Positions 1 to 9,158 of a stretch of DNA of 64,000 nucleotides are shown here, one piece after another. The stretch is from Rubrivivax sp. (lineage in GTDB: Bacteria > Pseudomonadota > Gammaproteobacteria > Burkholderiales > Burkholderiaceae_C), in the NCBI GenBank assembly GCA_021298085.1, contig JAJTDE010000003.1, positions 1-64,000 of the forward strand, written 5' to 3'. The translations under genes were made by a program, and so were the position numbers. Numbering within the stretch: the first letter of the stretch is position 1; each line of letters starts with the position of its first letter. The notes under the pieces were generated by a model. The model was not told the DNA's origin and ran no database searches. It saw only the letters and a list, made by a program, of their open reading frames with translations.

Positions 1-189
1 TCGTGCCGCCGCTCGCTTGGCCGTCACTTAGACCACTCCGCGAGCAGCGAAGCCTTGCATTCTATGACGGGTGCTTGGAGGGTGTCAACAGGCGTCGCCA
101 ACAAAGATGCAGCGTCGGCCTTTGGCACTGACAGCCCAGCCTGGCGCGCGCGTTCGCGGGGCATCGTTCATTCAGGACGGCGACTGGTC

Positions 190-534
190 TCACCAGTCCA
201 CCGGCTTATCCGCGACGCAATGCCTTGGTTGCACTTTTTCGACCCGGCCGTGCAGAAGTTCGCGGCCCTCCGATCGCAGAAGGTTGGCTTGAAGCCGACC
301 GTCCGGATGTCGCTTCGGTGTTTCCAAGCAGCCGCCGGTTCCCACGACGCGGCGTCAGGGGTAGACCTGCCTCTCCTGATCCGTCAGCTGACCGAGGATG
401 GTGGCCACATGCCGTGGCGCCACGCCAAGGTAGTCGCCCATCGATGCGTCGCGGCACACCCAGCCGGAAGGGACAGCGGCCGTCTGCTGAAGTACCTGTC
501 TACGGATGCGTGTAAAGGACGGGGACTTGGCCAT
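190..534 (-). pseudogene. ATL/MGMT-family (alkyltransferase-like) protein, interrupted by in-frame TGA at 355-357
   Basis: Minus-strand reading MAKSPSFTRIRRQVLQQTAAVPSGWVCRDASMGDYLGVAPRHVATILGQLTDQERQVYP*RRVVGTGGCLETPKRHPDGRLQANLLRSEG...; matches the ATL/MGMT pattern (VP[W/C]HRVV) with TGA at the W/C position and the same frame open to 190. Confidence 0.75.
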
Positions 535-651
535 GATCAGATGGCCTCGTGTGTTGATGACCCCGCAGCAGCGCGGGCGGAGTACTCCATCTTCAACGCC
601 CTGCCTCTTGGCTCTCGTGTCCCAGAAACAAGACCTCGCCCCCTGGGACCG

Positions 652-1671
652 CTATTCGGGCTGTATGCCAGCTCGCTGAATCACCTGGCCCCAACGCTGG
701 ATCCCCGCAGTCAGCAGCGCCTGGACGTCTGCCGGGCTGCTGGCAGCCAGTCGCATGCCCAACCTGCCCAATGCGAGTTGAACAGACGGTGTCGCCACAA
801 CTGCCCGGGTAACGCGGTTCAGCTGATCGATCACACCAACGTCTGTCCCCGCAGGGGCCGCCAGCGCGTTCCAGGAGGCCACCCGGTAGCCCTTTAGCCC
901 CGCCTGCAGCGCCGTGGGCAACTCAGGCGCAGCCGGGTTTCGCTCGTCCGACGCGACTGCAAGGCCACGAAGTGCCCCCGCCTGGAGTTGCGGCAGCACC
1001 GGACCCAGGATCTCGACGGCCAAATCCACCTCCCCGCTGCGCAGCGCATTCACCACAGCGGGCGTTCCCCTGTAGGGGACCACGACCCAGTCGATACCGG
1101 CGACGGTTTCAAACAGCCTGGCTGCAAGGTGCTGAGTACTGCCCACCGAGATCGTGCCGACGTTCAAGCGGCCAGGGTTCAGACGGCCAAAGTCCATCAG
1201 GGCTTGCAGGCTGACAAAGCGCGACTGCGCACTCACGAAGATGCCGAGGTCAAAGCTACCGATCAGACTAACGGGTGAAAAGTCGCGCAGGGTGTCATAC
1301 GGCAAGCGCTTGAACAGGCCCACACTTACCGCGTTGGCGTTGCTCATCAGCAACAGCGTGTGTCCGTCCGGCCTGGCGCCGGCCACCGCTTGGCTGCCCA
1401 CGATACCGCCCGCGCTGGGGCGGTTGTCCACCACGACGGACTGCCCAAGCAACTGCGCCATGGGTTCGGCCAAGGTGCGTGCCGTGAGGTCTGCGATACC
1501 GCCGGGCGCAAATGGCACGATCAGGCTGATGGGGCGCTCCGGAAATGATCGCTGTGCGCGCACCGGATCCCAGCAGGAACCCGCGGCCAATGCCAATAGC
1601 GCACGGCGCGACACAGCTGACGGCGCCGGCCTCACAAATGGAACCGGAAACAAGTCATCCGGGCTTGACAT
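652..1671 (-). CDS. Bug-family tripartite tricarboxylate transporter substrate-binding protein
   Basis: FPERPISLIVPFAPGGIADLTARTLAEPMAQLLGQSVVVDNRPSAGGIVGSQAVAGARPDGHTLL - TctC/Bug signature; N-terminal signal sequence. Confidence 0.9.
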   Translation of the reverse strand: MSSPDDLFPVPFVRPAPSAVSRRALLALAAGSCWDPVRAQRSFPERPISLIVPFAPGGIADLTARTLAEPMAQLLGQSVVVDNRPSAGGIVGSQAVAGARPDGHTLLLMSNANAVSVGLFKRLPYDTLRDFSPVSLIGSFDLGIFVSAQSRFVSLQALMDFGRLNPGRLNVGTISVGSTQHLAARLFETVAGIDWVVVPYRGTPAVVNALRSGEVDLAVEILGPVLPQLQAGALRGLAVASDERNPAAPELPTALQAGLKGYRVASWNALAAPAGTDVGVIDQLNRVTRAVVATPSVQLALGRLGMRLAASSPADVQALLTAGIQRWGQVIQRAGIQPE

Positions 1672-2647
1672 GCCCTGCCTTCACAACCCTGGCCCATCGT
1701 GGAATCTCACGGGCGATCAACTGCCCAAATGCCTCGGGTGACGAGAGCACCGGTTCGGCACCCTCCATCGCCAGTTGCTGGCCAATCTCCGGCAAGCCCA
1801 GCACACGATTGACCAAAGCATTCAAGCGTTCGACCCGCGCGGGTGGCGTTCCCACGGGCGCCACGATCCCGTACCACTGGTCTGCCTCGAAACCGGGGTA
1901 GCCACTCTCGGCGATGGTGGGGACATCCGGTAGGACTGGCAGGCGTCGCACACTGCTGACAGCCAAGGCACGCAGCCTGCCCGCCCGAATGTGGGGTAAC
2001 ACGGCCGGTGAACCGGTGAAGGTCGCGTCCACCTGGCCGGCGATGAGGTCGGTCACCGACGGTGCCGTGCCCCGATAGGGCAGATGCAGCAAAGAGAGTC
2101 CAGCCTCGAGCTTCAAGGACTCAAAGGTGATGTGGGCCGCACTGCCGTTTCCGCCGGAACTGAAGCTGAGCCGCCCGGGGGCAGCCTTGACCTGCGCGAT
2201 GAAGGACCTGAAGTCAGCGGCACCTATGGCGGCGTGGACCACCAGGACATTCGGTACGCGTGCCACAAAGGCAACCGGCGCGAAGCTTTTGACAGGGTCA
2301 TAAGGAAGTTTTTCGTACACCGCCGGGTTGACGGCCAGTGTGCCGATGTGACCCATCAGCAACGTATTGCCATCGGGCTCGGCGCGCGCCACTTCACCCG
2401 CACCAATGGAACCCCCCGCGCCAGGCCGATTCTCGACAACAACGTGTTGACCCAGCGACGCCGCCAGCGGCCCAGCCAACGCGCGGGCGAGGATGTCGGT
2501 GCTTCCGCCGGGAGTAAAGGGGACCACGAGCCGCAGTGGGCGTCCCGACTGCGCACGTGACAGGCGCGGCGCCAGGCACGCCAGGCCGGACGCCAGGAGC
2601 AGGCCGCGGCGCGCGACTCCTGGGACGTGTCGTTCACGCATCTGCAC
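1655..2647 (-). CDS. Bug-family tripartite tricarboxylate transporter substrate-binding protein
   Basis: GRPLRLVVPFTPGGSTDILARALAGPLAASLGQHVVVENRPGAGGSIGAGEVARAEPDGNTLLMG. Confidence 0.92.
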   Translation of the reverse strand: MQMRERHVPGVARRGLLLASGLACLAPRLSRAQSGRPLRLVVPFTPGGSTDILARALAGPLAASLGQHVVVENRPGAGGSIGAGEVARAEPDGNTLLMGHIGTLAVNPAVYEKLPYDPVKSFAPVAFVARVPNVLVVHAAIGAADFRSFIAQVKAAPGRLSFSSGGNGSAAHITFESLKLEAGLSLLHLPYRGTAPSVTDLIAGQVDATFTGSPAVLPHIRAGRLRALAVSSVRRLPVLPDVPTIAESGYPGFEADQWYGIVAPVGTPPARVERLNALVNRVLGLPEIGQQLAMEGAEPVLSSPEAFGQLIAREIPRWARVVKAGHVKPG

Positions 2648-2658
2648 GCCTCGACGGG

Positions 2659-3537
2659 TCAGGGTCGGGCCAACGCGCGTCTGCGCTCGGCATAACGTTG
2701 CGCGGCGACAGTGTCGCCGCGAGCGCGGTACAGGGCCTCCAGTTCGTCAAAGACGAAGGCGCTGGGCTGAGCCGCGGCGTCGTGCTCGGCCTCCAGCCGC
2801 AGCTGCAGGCGGAGTGCGTCCTCGTCACGCGACAGCTGTCTCAAGGTCCTGGCGACCATCCACCGCGCCACCCTCACGGATCGGGCGTCGCCAGCACGCT
2901 CACGAAGCTTGAGGGCCATCTCGAAAGCAGCAAGTGCCTCTTCGTGTCGACCCAGCTGTGCCAGCGCGTAGCCCATGTTGTGCCGGATCGATGCCTCCCA
3001 GCGCTGTGCATCAGGCTGCTGCGACGTCTGGACCACCGACAGCGCCTGCTGCGCCCAGTGCAACTGCTCAACCGGTTGGGTGTCGACAAAGGCCATCATG
3101 TGCAAGGCGTCGATGGCCAGGGCATCCCGCTCAGCGGCTCGGGCGAGTGACAACGCCTGATGGAACGATTGCCGAGCCTGCGCTGCCGCGTCAGCGCTGG
3201 CACCGGGTGGTGGATGCGCCGCAGAAGCGAAGCTGCGGCCCCACTCCAGATGCCAACGAATACGCGCCTCCGGCCCCGCCGTGGCCAACCCTCCTTCGAC
3301 CTCCCGCAGCACTTGTCGTGCCTTGTCGAAATCCTTGCGCAGCCCATGTGTGCGGGCAATCTGCGTTTGCAGAACAAGAGCATCGTCACCTGATGACACA
3401 GCCAGTCGCTCCCTGAAGCGCGCTTCACTGACGTCAGGCCGGGAGAAGTCCCAGAGTGTCCCGAGGTCCAGCGCCTGTGCGGACAACACACCAAGCGCCA
3501 GAACCATGGCAACAAGGGTCGACCGGGTGCGCGGCAT
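2659..3537 (-). CDS. Exported TPR-containing protein
   Basis: Start set at MPRTRSTLVAMVLALGVLSAQA (signal peptide); TPR-like helices (HNMGYALAQLGRHEEALAAFEMALKLRERAGD). Confidence 0.7.
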   Translation of the reverse strand: MPRTRSTLVAMVLALGVLSAQALDLGTLWDFSRPDVSEARFRERLAVSSGDDALVLQTQIARTHGLRKDFDKARQVLREVEGGLATAGPEARIRWHLEWGRSFASAAHPPPGASADAAAQARQSFHQALSLARAAERDALAIDALHMMAFVDTQPVEQLHWAQQALSVVQTSQQPDAQRWEASIRHNMGYALAQLGRHEEALAAFEMALKLRERAGDARSVRVARWMVARTLRQLSRDEDALRLQLRLEAEHDAAAQPSAFVFDELEALYRARGDTVAAQRYAERRRALARP

Positions 3538-3775
3538 GCGCAGGGAGACGGCGCTCACGTCTGCCGAGGGAGCGCAGCACGGCTGATACTGCGCTGAAAC
3601 TGTCAGGCGCTGGCGGCAGACAGCCAGCCACCGCGCCGAGAACGACACGCCGACGGACCGCAGTTGTCTCGACATGGCTGCGAGCTTAACGTGCCATGAG
3701 ACGCTCAGGTCGCTGACGAACGCTCCGTACGACAGCCCTCGTCCCGGCGCTGGCATCGAGCACCCTGCGCGTTGG

Positions 3776-4471
3776 TCAGCTACCGAGGGAAGCCGCCGCG
3801 GCGGCCTGCGCATGGAGCGCTGTGGTGTCAAAGAGCGGCACGTCGGCATCGCGCTGACTCAGCAGCAATGACAACTCGGTGCAGCCGAGGATCACGGCCT
3901 GCGCGCCACTGCTCACCAGGTCTTGAATGATGTCCCGCACAGCGTCACGCGATGTGGGCTGGACGATGCCCCGGCACAACTCGTCGTAGATTACCCGGTG
4001 CACCGTGTCCCGGCCTGGACCGTCTGGCACGATGACTCGCAGGCCATGGTGCTGCGCAAGCCTGTCGCGATAGAAACCCTGCTCCATCGTGAAGCGCGTA
4101 CCGAGTAGGCCCACCGCCTGGAAGCCCGCCTGGCCCACGGCAACGCCCGTGGGGTCCGCAATGTGAAGCAAGGGGATGGCCACTGCCGCTTCGATGTCTG
4201 CAGCGACCTTGTGCATGGTGTTGGTACAGAGCACCAGCACTTCCGCCCCCGCTGACTCCAGCGCCCTGGCAGCACGTGCCAGCAGCGCTGCAGCCGCTGG
4301 CCAGTCACCGGCGCGCTGCAGCGCCTCAACCTCGGCAAAGTCGACGCTGACCAGGACCAGCTGCGCCGAATGGAGCCCGCCCAGACGAGCCTGAACCGTC
4401 TGATTGATCAGGCGGTAATACGGCAGGGTGGATTCCCAGCTCATCCCGCCCAGCAGACCGAGTGTTTTCAT
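3776..4471 (-). CDS. Aspartate/glutamate racemase family protein
   Basis: MKTLGLLGGMSWESTLPYYRLINQ...VLCTNTMHKVA...AVILGCTELSLLL: both catalytic Cys motifs (CTNTMHK, GCTEL). Confidence 0.92.
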   Translation of the reverse strand: MKTLGLLGGMSWESTLPYYRLINQTVQARLGGLHSAQLVLVSVDFAEVEALQRAGDWPAAAALLARAARALESAGAEVLVLCTNTMHKVAADIEAAVAIPLLHIADPTGVAVGQAGFQAVGLLGTRFTMEQGFYRDRLAQHHGLRVIVPDGPGRDTVHRVIYDELCRGIVQPTSRDAVRDIIQDLVSSGAQAVILGCTELSLLLSQRDADVPLFDTTALHAQAAAAASLGS

Positions 4472-4507
4472 GGGTGAGTCAAACCTGTCAGCAATGGCCT
4501 TCCGCCA

Positions 4508-6346
4508 TCAATCGGCGGTCAGTTCGCTGGCCCGCTCATCCAGCGGATGGGCCGGCAACGGCGCGCCCGCACGGCGGCGGCTGAAGCGGCGCGCGGGGTC
4601 GTAGGGGAAGACGTCGTGCACATGTCCGCCCTGGATGCGTTCCTTGTGCACCTGCCAGAAGGCGGCATCCAACAGGTCGGCATGGTGCTTCATGAACACG
4701 TCGCGCACGGCAGGGTTACCCAAGAGAAATGGACCGAACGTTTCCGGGAAAACGTCCTTGGGACCGACGGCGTACCAGATCTCGCCGGACATCTCCTCTT
4801 CCTCATTGCGAGGCGTGGGCACACGGCGAAAGTTGCAGTCGGTGATGTACTCGATCTCGTCATAGTCGTAGAACACGACCTTGCCATTGCGGGTGACACC
4901 GAAATTCTTCCACAGCATGTCGCCCGGGAAGATATTGGCAGCCACCAGGTCCTTGATGGCGTTGCCGTACTCGATCACGGCGCGCTCCACGGCCGCGGTG
5001 TCGCCTTCAGCGGTGGCATCCTGCAGGTAGATGTTGAGCGGGATCATCCGGCGCTCAATGTAGACATGGCTCAGGATGAGCTCGGCGTGTCCGTCGCCGT
5101 CGCGGTCAGAAATTTCGAGCAGGCTCGGGCAGAACTTCTGGATCTCCGCCACCAGCTCGTCTTCAAAGCGGTCGCGTGGGAAAGCCACATTGCTGTACTC
5201 CAGCGTGTCGGCCATACGGCCGACACGGTCGTGGCTCTTCACGAGGAGGTACTTGCTCTTGATCAGCTCGCGCGTGGTGTCCTTCTGGGGCGGGTAGTAG
5301 TCCTTGATGACCTTGAAGACAAAGGGAAAGCTCGGCAAGTCAAACACCAGCATCACCATGCCCTTGATGCCCGGCGCAATGCGGAACTTGTCCGTGCTGT
5401 GGCGCAGGTGGTAGAGAAAGTCACGGTAGAAGCTGTTCTTGCCCTGCTTCTGCAGACCCAGCGCACTGTAGAGCTCAGCCCGCGGCTTGCGCGGCATCAG
5501 GCTGCGCAGGAACTGCACGTAGGCGCTGGGCACCTCCATGTCCACCATGAAATAGGCACGTGCGTAGGAGAACAGCATCAGGAGCTCGTCCTCACGGTAG
5601 AGCACCGTGTCGATGATCAGCTGACCGCGACCGTTGTGCAGTATTGGCAGGGCAATGGGTGTCTCCTGGAAACCATTGATCACCTTGCCCACGAGGTAGG
5701 CACCCTTGTTGCGGAAGAACAGGCTGGTCAGTACCTGGATCTGAAAGTTAGCTCTCGGGCGGAAGTCACCCATGTAGGTCTGCAGTGCATCGACCACATG
5801 GCCGATGTCCCGCGGAAGGTCTTCAAACGGAACAGTCAGCCCGAAGGACTCGACGATGCTCTGCCACACCTGCGCCCAGGTGGCCAGTTCGGGGTAGTAG
5901 GCGCGGTAGGTGGGGCGGTCCTTGTCATCACACTCGATGTACTCGGTGCTGACCGCGGGGCGAACGAAGATGAAATCGTTGTGGAAGTAGCTGTGGTGCA
6001 GGATGCGGGTGGTGACCGAATTGAAGAAGGTCTCGGCCAGCTCCGGCTGCTGATGGCCGGTGAGCAGGCCGATGTAGTGCAGCTTCACCTGCTGCCAGGT
6101 GTCAACGGCCAGCTGTCCGGCGTTGAACTCGCTTTGCAGGCGGGTGGCAGCCTCGGTGACGCGCCGGTCGTAGAACTCGATGCGCTCGCGCTGGGCGCGT
6201 TGCTGGCCATGCCAATCCAGATGCTCGAAGCGCTGTTTGGCCTGCGCGCTGGTCTCCCGAAACAGGCTGTAGTGGCGGTCAAAGCCGTCCAGCAGGGCTT
6301 TGGCGATGTCGAAGGCGCGGCTGTCGGTCAGGCGGTTGGGAAACAT
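4508..6346 (-). CDS. aceK: Isocitrate dehydrogenase kinase/phosphatase
   Basis: [49 protein letters not shown]...[28 protein letters not shown]; full length. Confidence 0.96.
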   Translation of the reverse strand: MFPNRLTDSRAFDIAKALLDGFDRHYSLFRETSAQAKQRFEHLDWHGQQRAQRERIEFYDRRVTEAATRLQSEFNAGQLAVDTWQQVKLHYIGLLTGHQQPELAETFFNSVTTRILHHSYFHNDFIFVRPAVSTEYIECDDKDRPTYRAYYPELATWAQVWQSIVESFGLTVPFEDLPRDIGHVVDALQTYMGDFRPRANFQIQVLTSLFFRNKGAYLVGKVINGFQETPIALPILHNGRGQLIIDTVLYREDELLMLFSYARAYFMVDMEVPSAYVQFLRSLMPRKPRAELYSALGLQKQGKNSFYRDFLYHLRHSTDKFRIAPGIKGMVMLVFDLPSFPFVFKVIKDYYPPQKDTTRELIKSKYLLVKSHDRVGRMADTLEYSNVAFPRDRFEDELVAEIQKFCPSLLEISDRDGDGHAELILSHVYIERRMIPLNIYLQDATAEGDTAAVERAVIEYGNAIKDLVAANIFPGDMLWKNFGVTRNGKVVFYDYDEIEYITDCNFRRVPTPRNEEEEMSGEIWYAVGPKDVFPETFGPFLLGNPAVRDVFMKHHADLLDAAFWQVHKERIQGGHVHDVFPYDPARRFSRRRAGAPLPAHPLDERASELTAD

Positions 6347-6429
6347 GGCATGGCTCGGGGTGTCAGGGGCGAGTGGGTGGCGTCCGTTTCAAGCGGACCT
6401 TCCCGCGGGTTTCAGACAAACCAGTGCTC

Positions 6430-7146
6430 TCAGGTCTCACCGGGGTTGGCAAGCCTGGTGGCGCTGGGCAGTGCCGACGGTGCCGAGCCGCCGCGGCGCA
6501 GATGAACCGCGGCGAGCGCCCGGGCGTAGGCAGGCTGCACTTCGTCGGCGTTGCGTATGGTCATCTCCAGATCCTGAAGTAAACCGTTATGCAGTCCGTA
6601 GACCCAACCATGGGTCACCACGCTCTGGCCGCGGGCCCAGGCGTCCTGGACCACGGTCGTCTCGCAGACGTTGAGACTCTGTTCGAGCACATTGAGCTCG
6701 CACAGGGCTCGCAGCCGGGCATCGTCGTCGGGCAGGCTGTCCAGAAAGCCACGGTGCTTGTTGCGTACGTCCTGGACGTGACGCAGCCAGTTGTCAGCCA
6801 GACCGACACGGCGGTTGTGCAGCGCCGCCGTCACGCCACCGCAACCGTAGTGACCGACCACCATGATGTGCCGCACGTGGAGTTGGTCGATGGCGTACTG
6901 CATCACGCTGAGGGCATTCAGGTCGCTGTGCACCAGCACGTTGGCCACATTGCGGTGGACAAACACATCGCCAGGCAGCAGGCCCAGGATCTCGTTGGCC
7001 GGCACGCGGCTGTCGGCGCAGCCAATCCACAGGTACTGCGGCTCCTGCTGCTGCAGCAGATTGGTGAAGAAGCCAGGCCTGCTGGCCTCGACGCCCTCAG
7101 CCCAGCGTCGGTTCTGCTCCAAAAGGTCGCGCAATCGGTAGGGCAT
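6430..7146 (-). CDS. Beta-class carbonic anhydrase
   Basis: MPYRLRDLLEQNRRWAEGVEASRPGFFTNLLQQQEPQYLWIGCADSRVPANEILGLLPGDVFVHRNVAN...GHYGCGGV. Confidence 0.95.
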   Translation of the reverse strand: MPYRLRDLLEQNRRWAEGVEASRPGFFTNLLQQQEPQYLWIGCADSRVPANEILGLLPGDVFVHRNVANVLVHSDLNALSVMQYAIDQLHVRHIMVVGHYGCGGVTAALHNRRVGLADNWLRHVQDVRNKHRGFLDSLPDDDARLRALCELNVLEQSLNVCETTVVQDAWARGQSVVTHGWVYGLHNGLLQDLEMTIRNADEVQPAYARALAAVHLRRGGSAPSALPSATRLANPGET

Positions 7147-7292
7147 GGTCTGGACGGCGCGCCGCCGATGGCGCCACAAGGTCAGCAAAAACCCAAGGAT
7201 AGCGGCAGTGGGTGACACCAGGCTTCCGGGCAGCCAACAGCACTGCCGCGGCAAGTGGCCAGCAGCCGTGCAGGGCGGGCTTCCGGCGAGGA

Positions 7293-8094
7293 TCAGCGCT
7301 GTACCTGGGCGCTGCGGGCGTGCCACCACTCCACGAGGACGCGGTTGCCCTCAGACGTCAGGTGAAGGCCATCGCGGTAGAGCGGCACACCGGCATCGCT
7401 GGCGGCTCGATACGCTGGCAGCGCCGGCGCGAACTCCGCCCCGGCGGCGCGAGTCGCCTCAGCGATCAAGGTCTCCGCAAACAGAGGCTGAGGCAAGTCC
7501 CATTCGAACCGCGCAGGGTGAAGGACCACCAGGACCTGCGCATGGTGGGACACCAGATCGCGCACCAGCGACCTCAGCGCAGGAAACGGGCCTGTCTGCA
7601 GCAGGTAGGCCAGTTGGTTGGCAGCCCACAACTGCCGCACTCACCAGCCAGGGCTGACCGGGTTCATGCTCGCGCAGCAGCCGCAGCCGGTGCTGGGCCA
7701 GCGTCTGAGACTGATCGATCCAGTGCTCGCCGCAGACGATGCTGTCGCCCACCAGCAGGACGTGGTGCACAGCATCAAGTTCTTCGCGGCGGAAGTCGTC
7801 GCTGCGCATGCCGTAACGGTTGATGGCAATGCGGTTGACAACACGGCGGTACTCGCGGTCAGGCAGCAGGCGGTACTCGGTGATCTGGTCGCGCTGCGCC
7901 AGCGGCGGCTGACCGAAGCCCATAAAACGGGCAGCGGTTTCACCCGACATGAGCACCACCAGCAGCAGCCCGAGGCAAATACCCCGCAGCACGGGCCAAC
8001 AGGCCGCACCTGCCGCACGTGCTCGGTCGCGGAGTGGCTCGCGCAGAGCGGTACACGCGGTGGACTGGCTTCGCACCGACATGGCTCTGGCCAC
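7293..8094 (-). pseudogene. SGNH/GDSL-type hydrolase split by a frameshift near 7630-7650
   Basis: N-terminal part in ORF 7459..8094 (HHVLLVGDSIVCGEHWIDQSQTLAQ), C-terminal part in ORF 7293..7640 (LWAANQLAYLLQTGPFP...YRDGLHLTSEGNRVL); GDS and DxxH motifs are in different frames. Confidence 0.7.
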
Positions 8095-8287
8095 TCAGTG
8101 GAAGCGCGGCCTGACGCGGCGCACGCGCGGTTCCACCCATCGCACGAAGGCAGCGGCAAACAGCACCGACAGCACCAGCATTGCGACGAGCAGGACCGCC
8201 CAGTTTCGGAACACAGCCGACCGCTGCTGCAGGAAGACGACCACCACGAAGTGGATCAGGTATGTGGCGTAGGAGTCCCGGGCGCAT
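8095..8287 (-). pseudogene. C-terminal fragment of acyltransferase-3 (OafA-like) membrane protein
   Basis: CARDSYATYLIHFVVVVFLQQRSAVFRNWAVLLVAMLVLSVLFAAAFVRWVEPRVRR resembles the C-terminal TM segments of acyltransferase-3; the upstream coding part is absent and is replaced by a transposase remnant. Confidence 0.6.
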
Positions 8288-8450
8288 TGACTCACCCGAA
8301 CTGCTACGGTGAGGGTGATGCGGCGACGCGTGCCTCGCGTAACTTACCCCCGGCTAGATAGTCCGGTCGGAGCGGAGGACCACGACAAGGCGAGTCAGCA
8401 TGGCAACGCGCAAGGTACCGATCGAGGCGGTGTGAACGCGGTACCGATCA

Positions 8451-8925
8451 AGTCCCTTCGGGGAGCGCGGCGCGATCCTGGTCGAGTTCTTCGCCATCAC
8501 CGGCTATTACCGCAAGCACGCGATCAGGTTACTTGCCGGGCCCCGTACGGCGCCCGAGAAGCGCAGACCAAGCGTCCGGTACGACACTGCCGTGCGCGAG
8601 GCGCTGTGCGTGTTGTGGGAGGTCATCGACAGCGTTTGCTCCAAGCGCCTCAAGGTAATGATCCCGACGCTCCTGCCAGCGCTGTTACGGCACGGCAAGC
8701 TTGAGGAGAACTCGGGCCTGCAAGTGCAGTGGGCAGCGGTGAGCCCAGCAACCATTGACCGCCTCCTCGCGCCTGCCCGGCTGGCCAGAGCGAAGGGACG
8801 CAGGCTCGCCGCCAGCCTCAGCTCCGCCGTGCGGCGGGCGGTGCCGATCGGCACGTTCGGCAACTGGGCCGATCCTTCGCCAGGCTACGTCGAGGTGGAC
8901 TTCTTTGCCCACCGCCGACCCCTTC
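8451..8925 (+). mobile_element. Truncated transposase/integrase-catalytic (rve-type) IS remnant
   Basis: Frame reads ERGAILVEFFAITGYYRKHAIRLLAG...VREALCVLWEVIDSVCSKRLKVMIPTLLPALLRHGKLEE...AVSPATIDRLLAPAR...VRRAVPIGTFGNWADPSPGYVEVDFFAHRRP, then loses similarity; N-terminal half of an integrase-catalytic IS transposase. Confidence 0.65.
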
Positions 8926-8976
8926 GACCACATGCCCACAGCCATCAAGAGCGCGAAGAAGTCTGAAACGACCGTC

Positions 8977-9003
8977 CCTCACGGAAAGCCTTCTTCCGTG
9001 AGG
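8977..9003. repeat. Perfect 10-bp inverted repeat with 7-nt loop
   Basis: CCTCACGGAA-agccttc-TTCCGTGAGG. Confidence 0.85.
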
Positions 9004-9158
9004 TAACACAAGGGGTCGGTTCCTGGTCTCGCTTGACAACATCGATTGACGGACATGGCGGGGCAACCGACATACCGTCTCGACTCGAGCCCGCACTGGG
9101 GCTGCGCAACGGGCGCTCGCCAAGGGCGCCTCCCAAACAATGGGATTGGCCCATATCC

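Noticed and set aside
4547-6505. 652-aa plus-strand ORF
   Set aside because: Exactly antisense to aceK; long antisense frames are expected from high-GC third-position bias, and no family signature was seen.
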